Positions 43,070 through 50,416 of a DNA stretch of 64,000 nt are shown piece after piece. How positions within the stretch are numbered: the stretch's first letter is position 1; each line of letters begins with the position of its first letter. Made by a program: the position numbers and the translations under genes. The notes below the pieces were generated by a model. The model did not search any database. It was not told the DNA's origin and worked only from the letters and a program-made list of their open reading frames with translations. This DNA is from Mycolicibacterium palauense. Its GTDB lineage: Bacteria > Actinomycetota > Actinomycetes > Mycobacteriales > Mycobacteriaceae. The stretch covers positions 1 through 64,000 of the forward strand of contig NZ_NVQF01000030.1 in the NCBI RefSeq assembly GCF_002592005.1, written 5' to 3'.

Positions 43070-43429
43070 CTAAAAACGGCCCCGAGGAGCAAGCACGGGT
43101 TCCCGGTCGCAATCCGGCTCCGGCCATCGCCGCTGGCAGTCTGCCGTTTGACGCCGCCGTCAGGGGCGGCGGGCCGCGTCGGCCGTGCATCACATACCAC
43201 CAGCAGTGACCGGCATCCGCCGGCCGCATCCGCCGCGATAGCGCCACCACGGCCGCAAGAGTGAGACGGCGTCTCATCCAGATGTGACAAATCGACCGCC
43301 GGTGTTTCGAATCATTGATAAATTTTTCCGCCGCTACGGGCCCGCCGGTCGACGTGGCCGTGCAGATGCGCGAACGCCCGCACCCACGCCGCCGCACATC
43401 TGCCCATCCGCCCGCACGACGGTCGGGTT

Positions 43430-43466
43430 GACACTATTGACATAGCGTCCAGCCGGGTCCTAGCGT
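43430..43466 (+). promoter_or_regulatory. Promoter/operator of the PF10118 gene, shared with 45241
   Basis: Positions 43430-43452 match 45241-45263 at 19 of 23 bases; the conserved parts are GACA, TATTGAC, AG and GTCCAG. A -35-like TTGACA (43437-43442) and a -10-like TAGCGT (43461-43466) are 18 bp apart, and the shared GTCCAG lies between them. The TetR gene at 44495-45103 sits between the two copies. Confidence 0.6.
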
Positions 43467-43513
43467 GGCGAGTGCGCCGCTGCCGCCACCGCCGAGAAGA
43501 GGCCCGCGCGACC

Positions 43514-44443
43514 ATGACCGACGTGAGATTCCGCAGGATGCGATTCGACGTCGACGAGACCGTGCCGTTCCAGTGGAATACCGCCAACCCCGCATCCGGG
43601 CTGATGGCCAACATGATCTCCTTCATCGCCGTCGGGTTCGAGCGCTATATCGTGCTGGCGGTCAGGGAAGCCCTCGGGTGCATCACCGACGCCGACCTGC
43701 GCGCAGAGGCCGAGGTGTTCCTCGCCCAGGAGTCCCAGCACTCGGCGGCGCACCGCCGACACGTCAACGGCCTGATCGCGCAGCACCCGGGTCTGAGCGA
43801 CGTACTCGCTCGTGTCGTCACGTCGTACGAGGCGCTGCATCGGCGGGAGCCGCTGCGGTTCCACCTGGCCTACATCGCCAGCCTCGAGGCGACCTTCCCC
43901 CCGTTGTTCACCTTCATGATCGAGAACCGGGACCGCCTGTACCAGGGCGACACCCGTGTCGCGTCGCTGTTCCTGTGGCACTACGTCGAGGAGATCGAAC
44001 ACCGCAGTTCGGCGGAGATCATCTTCGACGGCGTGGGCGGCGACCGGTGGTACCGGCTGCGGATGCTGCCGCGGTCGATGACACATGTGGCCGGCATTTC
44101 CAAGGTCATCGCCGAGGGATTTCAGTCGGCCATCCCGAGCGCGGACATGGGCGTCGCCGCCGAGGCCGCCACCGGGGCGATCTGGCGCACCGAGGCCCTG
44201 GCGCGCACCCCGATACTGCGGCGGTTGTTCCCACCCCGCTATCCGACCATGTTCGCAGGCATCCCGACTCGACGGTTGCTGACGCTCATCGGTGGGCTCC
44301 TGCGCTCACAGCTACCGACGCATCACCCCGGCGACCTCCGGACACCCGCCTGGTTCCACACCTGGATGGACAGCTACGACGCGGGCGAGGACATGGCCCA
44401 TTTCTACGGTGCCGGTGCGCGCGCACCGAACACGGACCGCTAG
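43514..44443 (+). CDS. Predicted metal-dependent hydrolase (PF10118 family)
   Basis: 309 aa from the ATG at 43514, preceded by GAAGAGG. The helical family has two acidic/His pairs that could bind a di-metal centre: FLAQESQHSAAHRRH (about 78-92) and LWHYVEEIEHRSSAEI (about 155-170). Residues of the type E..H..H and E..EH are conserved by eye with PF10118 proteins. The reaction is unknown. In actinobacteria these genes often lie beside TetR and flavin monooxygenase genes, as here, and the shared promoter element supports a joint function. Confidence 0.8.
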   Translation: MTDVRFRRMRFDVDETVPFQWNTANPASGLMANMISFIAVGFERYIVLAVREALGCITDADLRAEAEVFLAQESQHSAAHRRHVNGLIAQHPGLSDVLARVVTSYEALHRREPLRFHLAYIASLEATFPPLFTFMIENRDRLYQGDTRVASLFLWHYVEEIEHRSSAEIIFDGVGGDRWYRLRMLPRSMTHVAGISKVIAEGFQSAIPSADMGVAAEAATGAIWRTEALARTPILRRLFPPRYPTMFAGIPTRRLLTLIGGLLRSQLPTHHPGDLRTPAWFHTWMDSYDAGEDMAHFYGAGARAPNTDR

Positions 44444-44494
44444 ACAGCCCAGGGGCTTCGGGCGCGGGTCGGCATGCGCGCGCCGCGCGGGAGG

Positions 44495-45103
44495 TCAGCT
44501 GCGCGCGTCGATCTCGGAACACAGGACCGGCGCCACCCACCTGCGCAGGTAGTCACGCAGCACCGGACCGCGCCGGGGTGGTCGGCCCGGATCGATCATG
44601 AAGGACTGCAGGATCCGCAACATGTACTCGGCCAGCGCGTCGAGATCGGCGTCGTCGAGGCCGAGGTCCGACCAGTCCACGTCCAGACCGGCGAGCAGCG
44701 CATGGCCGAAACGCACGCAGGCGTCCGATGTGATACCCGTGGAGGCCTTGGTGAAGTCGTGGGCGAGCATCACCTGGATCGCCCGGTCCCCGGGCAACCA
44801 TTCCAGCGTGTAGGCAAGGCTTTCCACCAGCGCCTCGACGGGATCGGTGATGCCGGAGAGGTGTTCGGCAAGGGGGCCCAGGAATCTCAGACCGGAGCGG
44901 GTCGCCGCCGCCTCCAGCAGCGCACCCGAACCCGGAAAGTAGTTGTAGACGGTCTGCCGCGACACCCCCAGTGCCCGTGCCACGTCGGCGATTCGCATAT
45001 CGGCCCCACGCTGCCCGATGGCAGCGTCGGCGGCGTCGAGAATCCGGTTCACCGCTTCTTCGTCGCTGGTCGGCCTTGCGCCGCCCCACCCGTGGGTCCG
45101 CAT
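44495..45103 (-). CDS. TetR-family regulator of the PF10118/monooxygenase cluster
   Basis: 202 aa. N-terminal helix-turn-helix IADVARALGVSRQTVYNYF at about 38-57, then an all-helical ligand-binding domain ending in RRWVAPVLCSEIDARS. It is convergent with the PF10118 gene and divergent from the small membrane protein gene. The two near-identical promoter elements on either side (43430, 45241) and the inverted repeat at 45175 are candidate operators. It is probably a repressor released by a hydrophobic substrate or its metabolite. Confidence 0.9.
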   Translation of the reverse strand: MRTHGWGGARPTSDEEAVNRILDAADAAIGQRGADMRIADVARALGVSRQTVYNYFPGSGALLEAAATRSGLRFLGPLAEHLSGITDPVEALVESLAYTLEWLPGDRAIQVMLAHDFTKASTGITSDACVRFGHALLAGLDVDWSDLGLDDADLDALAEYMLRILQSFMIDPGRPPRRGPVLRDYLRRWVAPVLCSEIDARS

Positions 45104-45174
45104 CGCAGCGGCCCTACCGCACCCTCACGACGGTCACGGCCGATGCCGTCCGCTCGGGTGATCGCCCAGACATC

Positions 45175-45189
45175 CCTCGATTTTCGAGG
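45175..45189. promoter_or_regulatory. Inverted repeat CCTCGA-TTT-TCGAGG
   Basis: Perfect 6-bp arms with a 3-bp spacer, 72 bp upstream of the TetR start at 45103. Possible autoregulatory operator. It differs from the shared promoter element, so it could serve another regulator. Confidence 0.45.
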
Positions 45190-45238
45190 CGCTACTTCGG
45201 CCGTGTCAAACCCCGGGCCGGGGTGCGCCGCACCTGAC

Positions 45239-45277
45239 TGGACAGTATTGACCCAGTGTCCAGTCAATCGCTACGCT
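45239..45277 (+). promoter_or_regulatory. Promoter/operator of the 45372-48591 operon, shared with 43430
   Basis: TTGACC (45248-45253) and TACGCT (45272-45277) are 18 bp apart and form a -35/-10 pair. The element at 45241-45263 matches 43430-43452 at 19 of 23 bases. Within it, TGGACA/TGTCCA (45239-45244 and 45257-45262) and TTGAC/GTCAA (45248-45252 and 45263-45267) are inverted pairs, as expected for a TetR-type operator overlapping the promoter. Confidence 0.6.
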
Positions 45278-45371
45278 CGTCGCGTCGGATGCAGAGCAGG
45301 GCGCGCCCGGAGGGGGACCGCATTGGAGACTCGATTCGGCCGGACCTCGCCACCGTGGGGGCTCCGTCGCG

Positions 45372-45662
45372 GTGTCTGACGGCTGCCTCCCCGATGTCGC
45401 CGGGCTCGCGGGCGAGCTCGGCTTCTCCTGCGCCGATGCGCCCGCGCCGCTGCGGCTGCGCCACCCCGCGGAGCTGTCGAACTGGACATTGCCCGCGGTC
45501 GACGGCACCACGCCGTCGGGCACCGCGACCGGCGTCCTCGGCTACGCCGCAGCCTGTTTCGTCATCGCGGCGCTGTTGGTGACGGCCGTGTTCCGGCTGA
45601 GACCGCCGGCCGTCAAAGCGGAGCGCGCCGGGGCGCAACCGAAGGCAGGGGCCACACGATGA
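45372..45662 (+). CDS. Small single-pass membrane protein of unknown function
   Basis: 96 aa from a GTG start. No known family. It has a cysteine-containing N-terminal half (PDVAGLAGELGFSCADAPAP), one hydrophobic helix (GVLGYAAACFVIAALLVTAVF, about 54-74) and a basic tail. Its stop overlaps the flavin monooxygenase start by 4 nt (ATGA), which argues that it is real and co-translated. It may anchor or assist the monooxygenase at the membrane. A different GTG start cannot be ruled out. Confidence 0.6.
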   Translation: MSDGCLPDVAGLAGELGFSCADAPAPLRLRHPAELSNWTLPAVDGTTPSGTATGVLGYAAACFVIAALLVTAVFRLRPPAVKAERAGAQPKAGATR

Positions 45663-47314
45663 GTGAGTGTAGGCATTTCGAGGTCGCGATCATCGGCGCG
45701 GGCCCCGGCGGGATCGCCGCCGCACACCTGCTGCGCCGGCGGGGGATCACCGACCTGGTGATCCTCGAGCGTGGCGACGATTTCGGCGGCACCTGGCGCG
45801 ACAACCACTACCCCGGCCTGGCCGTCGACATTCCCATCTTCTGGTACGAGCTCTCGTTCGCGAGGAACCCGCACTGGACCCGACTGTTCGCCCCCGGTTC
45901 GGAGATTCAGCGGTACCTGACCGACACCGCGAGCCGCTGCGGTCTCTACCCGCATCTGCGAACCGGCGCCGAGGTGGTACAGCAGGTGTGGGACGACGAC
46001 GCCGGCATCTGGCGGTTGGCGATCCGCGGTCAAGGTGGTCAGAGCGGTCAGAGCGGTCAGAGTGAGGTCACGGCACGCTTCGTGATCAGCTCCGTCGGCG
46101 GATATGTGAACGCCAGGTCCTGTTCGGACATCGAAGGCCTCTCCGACTTCGGGGGGACCATCCTGCGGCCCGACGCCTGGGACGATGCCTTCGACACCAC
46201 CGGCAAGAAGGTCGCGGTGATCGGCACCGGATCCAGTGGCACGCAGATCGTCTCGGCGCTGTCGGGCGGGGTCGCCCGACTCGAGGTCTATCAGCGCACC
46301 CCGAACTGGATCCTGCCCAAGCCCGATCTGCGCATCTCACCCCGGCTTCGGACGCTGCTGGGTCTTCCCGGCGTGACGGCGGCGATCCACCACGCCGGGC
46401 GCCTGGCCTTCGACCTTTTCCTGCTCATCCCGGTGGTGCATCTGATGTCGCACCTGCCCGACCGCGTCCTGGTCGCCGGGCTTCGCGGCTACGACGCCTT
46501 GGCGCGGCTGTGGTTCCGCGCCCTGTTGCGGGCCGTGGTCGACGACAGGTCCACCCGCCGCAGGTTGCTCCCCCGGCACGGAATTCTCGGCAAGCGGCCC
46601 ATCATTTCGAGCAGCTACCTGCCGGCCTTCAACGAAGCGACGACGGCACTGGTCACCACGCCGATCGAACGCATCACGCCCAACGGCATCCGCACCGTCG
46701 ACGGTGTCGAGCACGATGCCGACCTGATCGTGACGGCCAACGGATACGAGCTGTGGACCGATCCCGAAACCTACCGAACGAGGACCATTCTCGGGACCCG
46801 GGGATTCGACCTGGCCGAGGACTACCGCAGGCACGGGCTGCGTAGCTACGCGGGCACCGCGCACCCGCGGCTGCCCAACCGCTGGGAGATCGTCGGCCCG
46901 CTGGGCTTCGTCGGCGTCGGCTGGACCGACTTCGTCGAAATGATGGCCGAGCACGCAGCACGGGTCATCGACGAGGCACGCCGCTGCGGTCCCGATGTCG
47001 TCGCCTCCGTGCGGCCCGGGGCGTTCGAGGCGTATCACGCCCGGATGCGCAGCGCCGGAAAGACCGCCCATCTCTACTTCACCCGCTGCAACGAGGGCGT
47101 CAACACCTACTTCGTCAACTCGCAGGGAGACACGGTCTATCACCGACCACAGACCATCCTCGGCGCACGCCGGTTAGCCCGCCGGTCCCCCGATCGCTAC
47201 TACCTCCTCTCCCCTCACCGCACCCACGCGACAGCGGCCACGGGACCAGCCACGGGACCAGCCACGACGCAGCCCACCGAGCCCGCGGCGACACCGGCCA
47301 CGCGGTCACGATGA
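45659..47314 (+). CDS. Flavin-containing Baeyer-Villiger-type monooxygenase
   Basis: 551 aa. FAD loop GAGPGG at 13-18, DDFGGTWRDNHYPGLAVD at 41-57, and the NADPH loop GTGSSG at 189-194. The fingerprint between the two Rossmann motifs (F-x-G-x3-H-x3-W) reads F164, G166, Arg170 in place of His, and W174, so this is a variant. It could insert oxygen into a cyclic ketone or oxidise another group. A GGTCAGAGC 9-bp repeat (46037-46063) encodes GQS repeats in a surface loop, and the C-terminus is a low-complexity Thr-Pro-Ala tail. It overlaps the P450 gene by 4 nt. Confidence 0.88.
   Translation: MSECRHFEVAIIGAGPGGIAAAHLLRRRGITDLVILERGDDFGGTWRDNHYPGLAVDIPIFWYELSFARNPHWTRLFAPGSEIQRYLTDTASRCGLYPHLRTGAEVVQQVWDDDAGIWRLAIRGQGGQSGQSGQSEVTARFVISSVGGYVNARSCSDIEGLSDFGGTILRPDAWDDAFDTTGKKVAVIGTGSSGTQIVSALSGGVARLEVYQRTPNWILPKPDLRISPRLRTLLGLPGVTAAIHHAGRLAFDLFLLIPVVHLMSHLPDRVLVAGLRGYDALARLWFRALLRAVVDDRSTRRRLLPRHGILGKRPIISSSYLPAFNEATTALVTTPIERITPNGIRTVDGVEHDADLIVTANGYELWTDPETYRTRTILGTRGFDLAEDYRRHGLRSYAGTAHPRLPNRWEIVGPLGFVGVGWTDFVEMMAEHAARVIDEARRCGPDVVASVRPGAFEAYHARMRSAGKTAHLYFTRCNEGVNTYFVNSQGDTVYHRPQTILGARRLARRSPDRYYLLSPHRTHATAATGPATGPATTQPTEPAATPATRSR
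46037..46063 (+). repeat. 9-bp tandem repeat in the monooxygenase gene
   Basis: GGTCAGAGC twice perfectly and a third copy with one change, encoding GQS-GQS-GQS at about residues 127-135. In frame; lies in the loop before the conserved FVISSVGGY strand. Confidence 0.9.
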
Positions 47315-48591
47315 GTACCGCACAAGCCCTCGTGGGCGCACTTCGCGATTCGGGGTCGATGATCGGCCGCGGTGTCCTGCGGGACCTGCGCCGCACGAAG
47401 GTACGCCGCGCCGCAGCACACGTCGCCCGTACCACGTTCGATCCCACCGACCCGGACGCGATCGCGGATCCGTTTCCCCACCTGTCCCGCCTGCGCGAGC
47501 AGCGGGTGGCGGTCAACGAACGGTTGAACGTCTGGATGCTCTCGCGCTACGGCGACGTCCTCGCGGCGGCGCGTGCACAGGACACGCTGTCCTCCGCCTC
47601 GGGCATCCTGCTGCGCTCCATGCCCATGCCCGGTGTGGTCAGCACCGACGAACCCGATCACAGCCGGCTGCGGCGCATCACCGCACCGGCGTTCACGCCC
47701 GGGGCCGTCCGCGGACTCGAGCGGACCATGGGCGAACTGGTGAAGCCCGGCGTCGACGCACTGCTGGGAGGCGACGCGGTCGATGTCGTACCCGCACTCA
47801 CCGTGCCCCTACCGGTGTCGGCCATCGCGGTGCTCCTCGGTGTCGACGACGCGCGCCGGGGCGAATTCCACAAGTACTCCGAGGATTTTCGCTCACTGTT
47901 CGCGGTGAGCTCACTGACCGAGGTGACCAGGTCCACCGGCCGGGCACTGCCGGGGATGCTGGCGATGCGCGGCCTGATTCTCGATGAGCTCGACCGCCGC
48001 ACGGGCGCGGTCACCGATGACGTCTTCGGCCGGGTCCGCACCGCTCTGGACGAGGGTGACATGTCGATCCTCGAGGCCCTGACGGCGGCCCTGATCCTGT
48101 TGGTCGCCGGCAGCGAGACCACCACGAATCTGCTCGGAATCCTGTTGCTGCAGCTCGCCAGCGATCCCGCGCTCTATGCCCGGCTGCGGGAGAACCGCGA
48201 CCTGATTCCCGCGGCCACCGAGGAGGCCCTGCGATGGGGCTGTCCGGTCCAGTGGGTCGGGCGCACCGCGCTGACGCCGTATCGCGTCGGCGACCACACG
48301 ATCCCGCCGCGATCGCGCGTGGTGCTGTTCTATGCCGGCGCCAACCACGATCCCGACCGCTTCGACAGGCCCGGTGAGTTCGACATCGATCGCGGCGGCG
48401 CGGGACACGTCACCTTCGGTCACGGTGCGCACTTCTGCATGGGTGCGCACCTGGCACGCCTGGAGGTACGCGTCGCGCTCGAGCATCTCCTGGACGCCGT
48501 CGAGCGGATCGAGCTGGCGGGACCCGTCACCTGGACCACGACACCGTCGCTGTCCGGACCCACCTCCGTGCCGGTGCGCGTGGTGAAGTGA
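47311..48591 (+). CDS. Cytochrome P450, third family in this window
   Basis: 426 aa. I-helix LLVAGSETTTN (Glu in place of the common Asp), K-helix ExxR in EEALRWG, heme loop FGHGAHFCMGAHLAR. The N-terminus is basic and helical without a clear membrane anchor. It differs clearly from the P450s at 4198 and 56816. The start ATG overlaps the flavin monooxygenase stop by 4 nt, so the two oxygenases are made together and may act in sequence (hydroxylation, then ketone oxidation after a dehydrogenase step). No ferredoxin gene is next to it. Confidence 0.93.
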   Translation: MSTAQALVGALRDSGSMIGRGVLRDLRRTKVRRAAAHVARTTFDPTDPDAIADPFPHLSRLREQRVAVNERLNVWMLSRYGDVLAAARAQDTLSSASGILLRSMPMPGVVSTDEPDHSRLRRITAPAFTPGAVRGLERTMGELVKPGVDALLGGDAVDVVPALTVPLPVSAIAVLLGVDDARRGEFHKYSEDFRSLFAVSSLTEVTRSTGRALPGMLAMRGLILDELDRRTGAVTDDVFGRVRTALDEGDMSILEALTAALILLVAGSETTTNLLGILLLQLASDPALYARLRENRDLIPAATEEALRWGCPVQWVGRTALTPYRVGDHTIPPRSRVVLFYAGANHDPDRFDRPGEFDIDRGGAGHVTFGHGAHFCMGAHLARLEVRVALEHLLDAVERIELAGPVTWTTTPSLSGPTSVPVRVVK

Positions 48592-48599
48592 CCGCCGCG

Positions 48600-49334
48600 T
48601 CATGAGTCGGTGGGGCGCGGGGCGTTGTGTGACAACGCATTCGCCGCCCGCCGTACCCGTTCGGCCAGGGCGGGGATGCTGTCGGCCGGCATGCGCTCGG
48701 CCGGTCCGCTGATCGCCACCACACCGATCGGGCGGCCGTCGACCTCGAACACCGGGGCCGCGATGGTCATGCTGGGCGCATTCACGTCGCTGCTGGCGGC
48801 ATAGCCCTGGGCGCGGCAGGTGTCGAGAAGTGTGCGAAACGCCGCGTCGGGCGGTTCACCGAGCAGTTCGGCCTGCCGTTCGTCGCTGAGGAAGGGCAGC
48901 AGGATGCGACCGGTGGCGCTGTCGCGTGCCGGGACCACCGTGCCGATACGCGGCACCATTCGCAGCGGCTGCCGACTTTCCGCCACCTGGGACACCACCA
49001 GTCGTGCGCCGTCCTGCTCGTTGAAGATGGCGGTCTCGCCGGTCTGTGCGGCGAGCTCGTCGAGCACCAGCTGGATGGTGTGGCGCAGATCGGCCTTGGC
49101 CCGCGAGCTGTGGGCGATGTTGAGGATTCGCGTGGTGGTCTCCCAGCGCGTGACCTGATCCTCGCGCGCCTGAATCCAGCCCTGCTCGGCGAGTGTCACG
49201 AGCGCACGCTGCACGGCGCTCTTGTCGATCCCGAGCATCCGCGACAGCGCCGCGACACCCACGGGCTGATTGGCGGCCACCACTTCGAACACGACCAGCA
49301 CACGCGCAGCCGTGGAACTGCCCTTGACGGCCAT
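48600..49334 (-). CDS. IclR-family regulator
   Basis: 244 aa from the ATG at 49334; 35 upstream codons are excluded. The N-terminal winged helix (ALSRMLGIDKSAVQRALVTLAEQGWI, about 30-55) is followed by the IclR effector domain (VARTG-like region seen as QTGETAIFNEQDGARLVV, then PSMTIAAPVFEVDGRPIGVVAISGP). It is divergent from the TauD-type dioxygenase gene with a 94-bp gap holding inverted repeats, so it most probably controls that gene. It is convergent with the P450 gene. Confidence 0.92.
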   Translation of the reverse strand: MAVKGSSTAARVLVVFEVVAANQPVGVAALSRMLGIDKSAVQRALVTLAEQGWIQAREDQVTRWETTTRILNIAHSSRAKADLRHTIQLVLDELAAQTGETAIFNEQDGARLVVSQVAESRQPLRMVPRIGTVVPARDSATGRILLPFLSDERQAELLGEPPDAAFRTLLDTCRAQGYAASSDVNAPSMTIAAPVFEVDGRPIGVVAISGPAERMPADSIPALAERVRRAANALSHNAPRPTDS

Positions 49335-49368
49335 CTGACCCCTCGTTAGTGTTAGATAGTGATTCACC

Positions 49369-49385
49369 GTATCAATTAGTGATAC
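49369..49385. promoter_or_regulatory. Inverted repeat GTATCA-ATTAG-TGATAC
   Basis: Perfect 6-bp arms, 5-bp spacer, centred between the IclR and TauD-type genes. A related imperfect GTGATTCAC lies 10 bp upstream. Probable operator of the IclR protein. Confidence 0.6.
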
Positions 49386-49428
49386 GACCTGCAACCCAGT
49401 TCGTCCGCAAACCGGGAGGAAGCCCGCC

Positions 49429-50385
49429 ATGTCATCCATTCACGTCACTCCCCTCCGTGAGGATCTCTCCTTCGGCGCACGCATCACCGGCGTCACCCTC
49501 GAGGCACTGACGGACCAGCAGGTCCGCGACCGGCTCAAGCGGGTCTTCGACGAGCGGGGGATGATCCTCTTCGAGGGCGTCGAACCCGACAGCAGGCTGC
49601 AGGTCGAACTCAGCACGGTGTTCGGGCCGCTCAAGGATCACCCGGTGCCCACCGTCCCGCGGCCGGACGGAGCCCTGCATCCCGGCGTCGTCGAGATCGG
49701 CCAGGCGCCACGGGAGGGCAACATCGTGATGGTCGACGGCAAGGAAGTCACGTCCTGGCTGCCCTGGCACTTCGATCACTGCTACAACAGCGAATTGAAC
49801 AGGGCCGGCGTGCTGCGCTGTGTCACCGGCGTCAGCGAGGGTGGCGAGACCCAGTTCGCCGACGGCATCGAGCTCTACCGGGCGCTATCCCCCGAACTGA
49901 GGCAACGAATCGAGGACCGCAACGTCCTGTACAGCCTGAACCTGCGCTTCCGTGACATGCGCTTCGGGCTGACCGACGGGTTCCGCGAGATCCAGCCGCA
50001 CGTGCGGCTGCAGGACACGATCGACTTCGGCAAGAAGTTGCCGCGCGCGGTCCATCCCGCGGTCTGGACGCGCCCCAGCGGCGAGAAGGTGCTGCACATC
50101 TCGCCGTGGATGGCCGAAGGCCTCGAGGGCGACGAGACACCCGAAGGCGACGAACTGCTCGAAGCGGTGTGCAGGGAGATCCTGGCCAGGATCAGCTCCT
50201 ACTCCCACAAGTGGCGTCCCACCGACATGGTGATCTGGGACAACGTCCGGATGCTGCACGCCGTCACCGGGCACGATCCCGACGAGCCGCGCATCATGCA
50301 CCGCACCACGATCGAGGGTGACTACGGCCTCGGTTACTTCGAGGGCAACGTCGCGGGCGAGAAGATCCTGGAGATGACGGTCTGA
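49429..50385 (+). CDS. TauD/TfdA-family Fe(II)/2-oxoglutarate dioxygenase
   Basis: 318 aa. Iron ligands: the HxD pair in WHFDH (His114, Asp116) and the distal His277 in RMLHAVTGHDP, with a 2-oxoglutarate-binding Arg in the RIMHRTT segment. GGAGGAAG precedes the ATG. Members hydroxylate and so cleave substrates such as taurine, alkyl sulfates or phenoxyacetates. The exact substrate is unknown. It is transcribed alone, divergent from the IclR gene. Confidence 0.93.
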   Translation: MSSIHVTPLREDLSFGARITGVTLEALTDQQVRDRLKRVFDERGMILFEGVEPDSRLQVELSTVFGPLKDHPVPTVPRPDGALHPGVVEIGQAPREGNIVMVDGKEVTSWLPWHFDHCYNSELNRAGVLRCVTGVSEGGETQFADGIELYRALSPELRQRIEDRNVLYSLNLRFRDMRFGLTDGFREIQPHVRLQDTIDFGKKLPRAVHPAVWTRPSGEKVLHISPWMAEGLEGDETPEGDELLEAVCREILARISSYSHKWRPTDMVIWDNVRMLHAVTGHDPDEPRIMHRTTIEGDYGLGYFEGNVAGEKILEMTV

Positions 50386-50416
50386 GCACCGGCGCCGGTC
50401 GCCGGACCACCCTGGC

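Larger units (their letters stand above)
42900..43513. other. Mce operon upstream region and promoter of the 43514 gene
   Basis: 614 bp without a supported gene. Contents by position: the yrbEA ribosome site (42904-42909); an AT-rich stretch at about 43050-43080 with AATC-AAAA-TTAAA (43057-43069); GC-rich sequence; a second AT-rich spot near 43305-43330; and a promoter for the plus-strand gene at 43430-43466. The short overlapping frames here lack codon structure and family similarity. Confidence 0.55.

Noticed and set aside
43065..44086. Minus-strand frames upstream of and opposite the PF10118 gene
   Set aside because: No ribosome site or family features; the promoter and ribosome site point to the plus-strand gene.
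50388..50399. Palindrome ACCGGCGCCGGT after the TauD-type gene as a terminator
   Set aside because: It has no loop and no U-tract; such GC palindromes are common by chance at this GC content.
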